DNA of 7,706 nucleotides. It comes from an uncultured Bacilli bacterium. Its GTDB lineage: Bacteria > Bacillota_I > Bacilli_A > RF39 > UBA660. The DNA is taken from positions 1 through 7,706 of the forward strand of contig CANQHY010000055.1 in the NCBI GenBank assembly GCA_947623975.1. Reading direction: 5' to 3'. Below the pieces are notes generated by a model. That model ran no database searches. It had not been told where the DNA came from and saw nothing but the letters and a program-made list of their open reading frames with translations. Both the position numbers and the translations under genes were made by a program. Position 1 is the first letter of the stretch. Each line of letters starts with the position of its first letter. This document shows, one piece after another, positions 6,242-7,706 of this stretch.

Positions 6242-7504
6242 ATGGCAAAAAATAAAAATGTTAAGGAAATAACAGTAAAAATTGAAGGTGAAGAGTGGAA
6301 AAAAGCAATTGATAAAGCTTTTGAAAAAAAGGTAAAAGATGTAACGGTTGCAGGATTTAGAAAAGGTAAAGTTCCTCGTAATGTATATGAAAAAAAGTTT
6401 GGTAAAGAAAGTCTTTACTTACCAGCAAGTGATTATGTGGTAGAAGATGCTTATAAAAAAGCACTTACTGATTCTAAATTAATACCAGTTGTACAACCTA
6501 AATTAGACGTTAAAAATGTCGACGATGAAAAAATAGAATTTGTATTTACAATAATAACAAAACCTGATGTAAAAATAAAAAACTACAAAGGACTAAATGT
6601 TAAGTGTGAAAAAGTAAAGGTATCTAAGGAAGAAATAGAACATGAAATCGGTCACATTCTTGAAAAATATAGTGAAACAAGAACTAAAGAGAATGGTACT
6701 GTTGCAAATGGTGATATTGCAGTAATTGATTTTGAAGGATTTAAAGATGGGGTAGCATTTGCAGGCGGAAAAGCAGAAAATTACGAGCTTGAAATTGGCA
6801 GCAATACGTTTATACCAGGTTTTGAAGAAAAACTTATTGGAATGAAGCAAGACGAAGAAAAAGAAATAGAATTAACTTTCCCTAAGGATTATCCACATCA
6901 AGAATTGAAAGGTGCAAAGGTTAAGTTTAAAGTCAAAATAAATGAAATAAAAGAGAAAGTTCAAAGAGAATTTGATGAAGAATTATTTGAAGACTTAGCA
7001 ATAGAGGGAGTTAATTCTAAGGATTCTTTATACAAATATGTTGAAGATGAAATAAAAGCTCAAAAAGAAATGGAAAATGAGAATAAATACGTTGATGAAC
7101 TATTAGAAACTGTTGCTAAAAATGTCGAGGTAGATATTCCAGAAGAAATGGTCGAAGAAGAAATAGATCGATTAATCAAAAGATATGAAGAACAACTTAG
7201 AATGCAGGGAATAACTCTTGATATGTATTACGAATTTACTAAATCAGATGAAAAAGAATTAAGAAACAATATGGAAAAAGAGGCTTACAAGCATGTCTTG
7301 TATAGATTGATGTTAGAAGAAATATCTGTTTTAGAAAAAGTTGAAATAAGCAAGGAAGAAGCAGAAAAAGAAGCAGAGGAACTTGCTAAAAAATACCAGA
7401 TGAAAAAAGATGAATTCTTAAATATGTTTGGTGGTATGGATTTAGTTCAATACGATTTAGAAATAAGAAAAGTAATCGAATTATTAAAAGAATATAATAA
7501 ATAA
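6242..7504 (+). CDS. tig: Trigger factor (ribosome-associated chaperone / peptidyl-prolyl isomerase)
   Basis: This is a 420-residue, Lys/Glu-rich product with the full three-part layout. The N-terminal ribosome-binding domain has the signature GFRKGKVP (39-46), which docks on ribosomal protein L23. The central FKBP-type PPIase domain (about 150-238) includes NGDIAVIDFEGFKDG and the TFPKDYPHQELKG block. The long helical C-terminal chaperone domain (about 240-420) includes VDIPEEMVEEEIDRL. Trigger factor binds nascent chains at the exit tunnel and assists folding. The N-terminus before the signature is a few residues shorter than in E. coli, but ATG at 6242 has a strong ribosome site (GGAGG at 6233-6237) and no better upstream choice. 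It is flanked by terminators on both sides, so it is probably monocistronic. No clpX or lon follows within the window, unlike B. subtilis. Confidence 0.98.
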   Translation: MAKNKNVKEITVKIEGEEWKKAIDKAFEKKVKDVTVAGFRKGKVPRNVYEKKFGKESLYLPASDYVVEDAYKKALTDSKLIPVVQPKLDVKNVDDEKIEFVFTIITKPDVKIKNYKGLNVKCEKVKVSKEEIEHEIGHILEKYSETRTKENGTVANGDIAVIDFEGFKDGVAFAGGKAENYELEIGSNTFIPGFEEKLIGMKQDEEKEIELTFPKDYPHQELKGAKVKFKVKINEIKEKVQREFDEELFEDLAIEGVNSKDSLYKYVEDEIKAQKEMENENKYVDELLETVAKNVEVDIPEEMVEEEIDRLIKRYEEQLRMQGITLDMYYEFTKSDEKELRNNMEKEAYKHVLYRLMLEEISVLEKVEISKEEAEKEAEELAKKYQMKKDEFLNMFGGMDLVQYDLEIRKVIELLKEYNK

Positions 7505-7520
7505 AAGAAAAATAATTAAT

Positions 7521-7549
7521 AAGAGGACTGAGAATTCAGTTCTTTTTTT
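7521..7549 (+). terminator. Intrinsic terminator after tig
   Basis: AAGAGGACTG (7521-7530) pairs with CAGTTCTTTT (7537-7546) around an AGAATT loop, with two G.U pairs. Seven T residues run from 7543 to 7549. It sits 16 bases after the tig stop codon. Confidence 0.85.
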
Positions 7550-7635
7550 ACGTTTTATAGAATATAACAGTAAATACTAGAAGCTAAAGTGTGAGTTTTT
7601 TTATTGTATTAATCATAACTATTGATTTTTATGTG

Positions 7636-7692
7636 ATTTATAATTCAAAATGTCCTAATTTGTAAAAAGAATTTATAAAACAAAATGTCCTA
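7636..7692. repeat. Two 22-base direct repeats, 35-base period, at the window edge
   Basis: ATTTATAA-tt-CAAAATGTCCTA (7636-7657) recurs as ATTTATAA-aa-CAAAATGTCCTA (7671-7692), with 20 of 22 bases identical and the last 12 exact. A 13-base AT-rich spacer separates them. I found no third copy elsewhere in the window. The repeats lie in otherwise gene-free sequence (7550-7706) and could be binding sites or the end of a mobile element entering from the right. The first copy contains TATAAT (7639-7644), but without a -35 at proper distance. Confidence 0.6.
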
Positions 7693-7706
7693 TCGAAAAA
7701 ATATAT

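Noticed and set aside
6593..6850. Minus-strand open frame of 85 codons opposite tig (also minus-strand frames at 419-619, 1735-1965 and 5580-5783)
   Set aside because: These are antisense shadows of well-supported genes. Their Phe/Ile/Tyr-rich products are what AT-rich Lys/Glu/Asn coding sequence gives when read backwards, and they lack ribosome sites.
7622..7644. Possible promoter TTGATT ... TATAAT in the tail
   Set aside because: The spacer is only 11 bases, too short for a sigma-A promoter, and AT-rich sequence yields TATAAT often by chance.
7636..7692. CRISPR array
   Set aside because: There are only two units with a 13-base AT-rich spacer and no repeat palindrome, which does not fit CRISPR dimensions.

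Overview
The window is a compact, strongly AT-rich stretch with every gene on the + strand. It comes from a low-GC Firmicutes/Bacillota-type bacterium. The order ruvX - yrzB(DUF1292) - mltG - trmR - trhP1 - trhP2 - X - greA matches the Bacillus subtilis yrrK-yrzB-yrrL-yrrM-yrrN-yrrO-udk-greA block. The strong AT bias and many Lys/Asn/Ile-rich segments suggest a small-genome lineage near the Bacilli/Mollicutes boundary; this is inference. Two points argue against a Mycoplasma-type organism. An MltG homologue implies a peptidoglycan wall. TGA is used as a stop (end of trmR, end of the HD-domain gene) while every Trp codon checked is TGG, so the genetic code is standard.

Layout: 1-388 is the 3' part of ruvX, with its start outside the window. 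404-745 is a DUF1292 protein. 766-1830 is the membrane-anchored transglycosylase MltG. 1849-2454, 2460-3323 and 3316-4497 form a tightly packed trio (TrmR methyltransferase and two peptidase-U32-family proteins, TrhP1 and TrhP2) that together should make 5-methoxyuridine at the tRNA wobble position. 4501-5622 is an HD-domain dNTP triphosphohydrolase-like protein in the slot that B. subtilis gives to udk. A good sigma-A promoter then overlaps the end of that gene and drives greA (5677-6144), which ends at a strong intrinsic terminator. A second promoter drives trigger factor (6242-7504), apparently as a single-gene unit with its own terminator. The last ~155 bases hold no gene but carry a 22-base near-identical direct repeat pair running up to the window edge.

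The genes fit a growth and translation theme: Holliday-junction/RNA quality control (RuvX), glycan strand termination (MltG), wobble-base modification (TrmR/TrhP), nucleotide pool control (HD protein), transcript cleavage (GreA) and nascent-chain folding (trigger factor). Spacing of 20 bases or less, or overlap, from ruvX to the HD gene indicates one polycistronic unit. No new multi-gene system is evident. The points most worth a second look are the tail repeats, the dNTPase-for-udk replacement, and the start-site and hairpin details.
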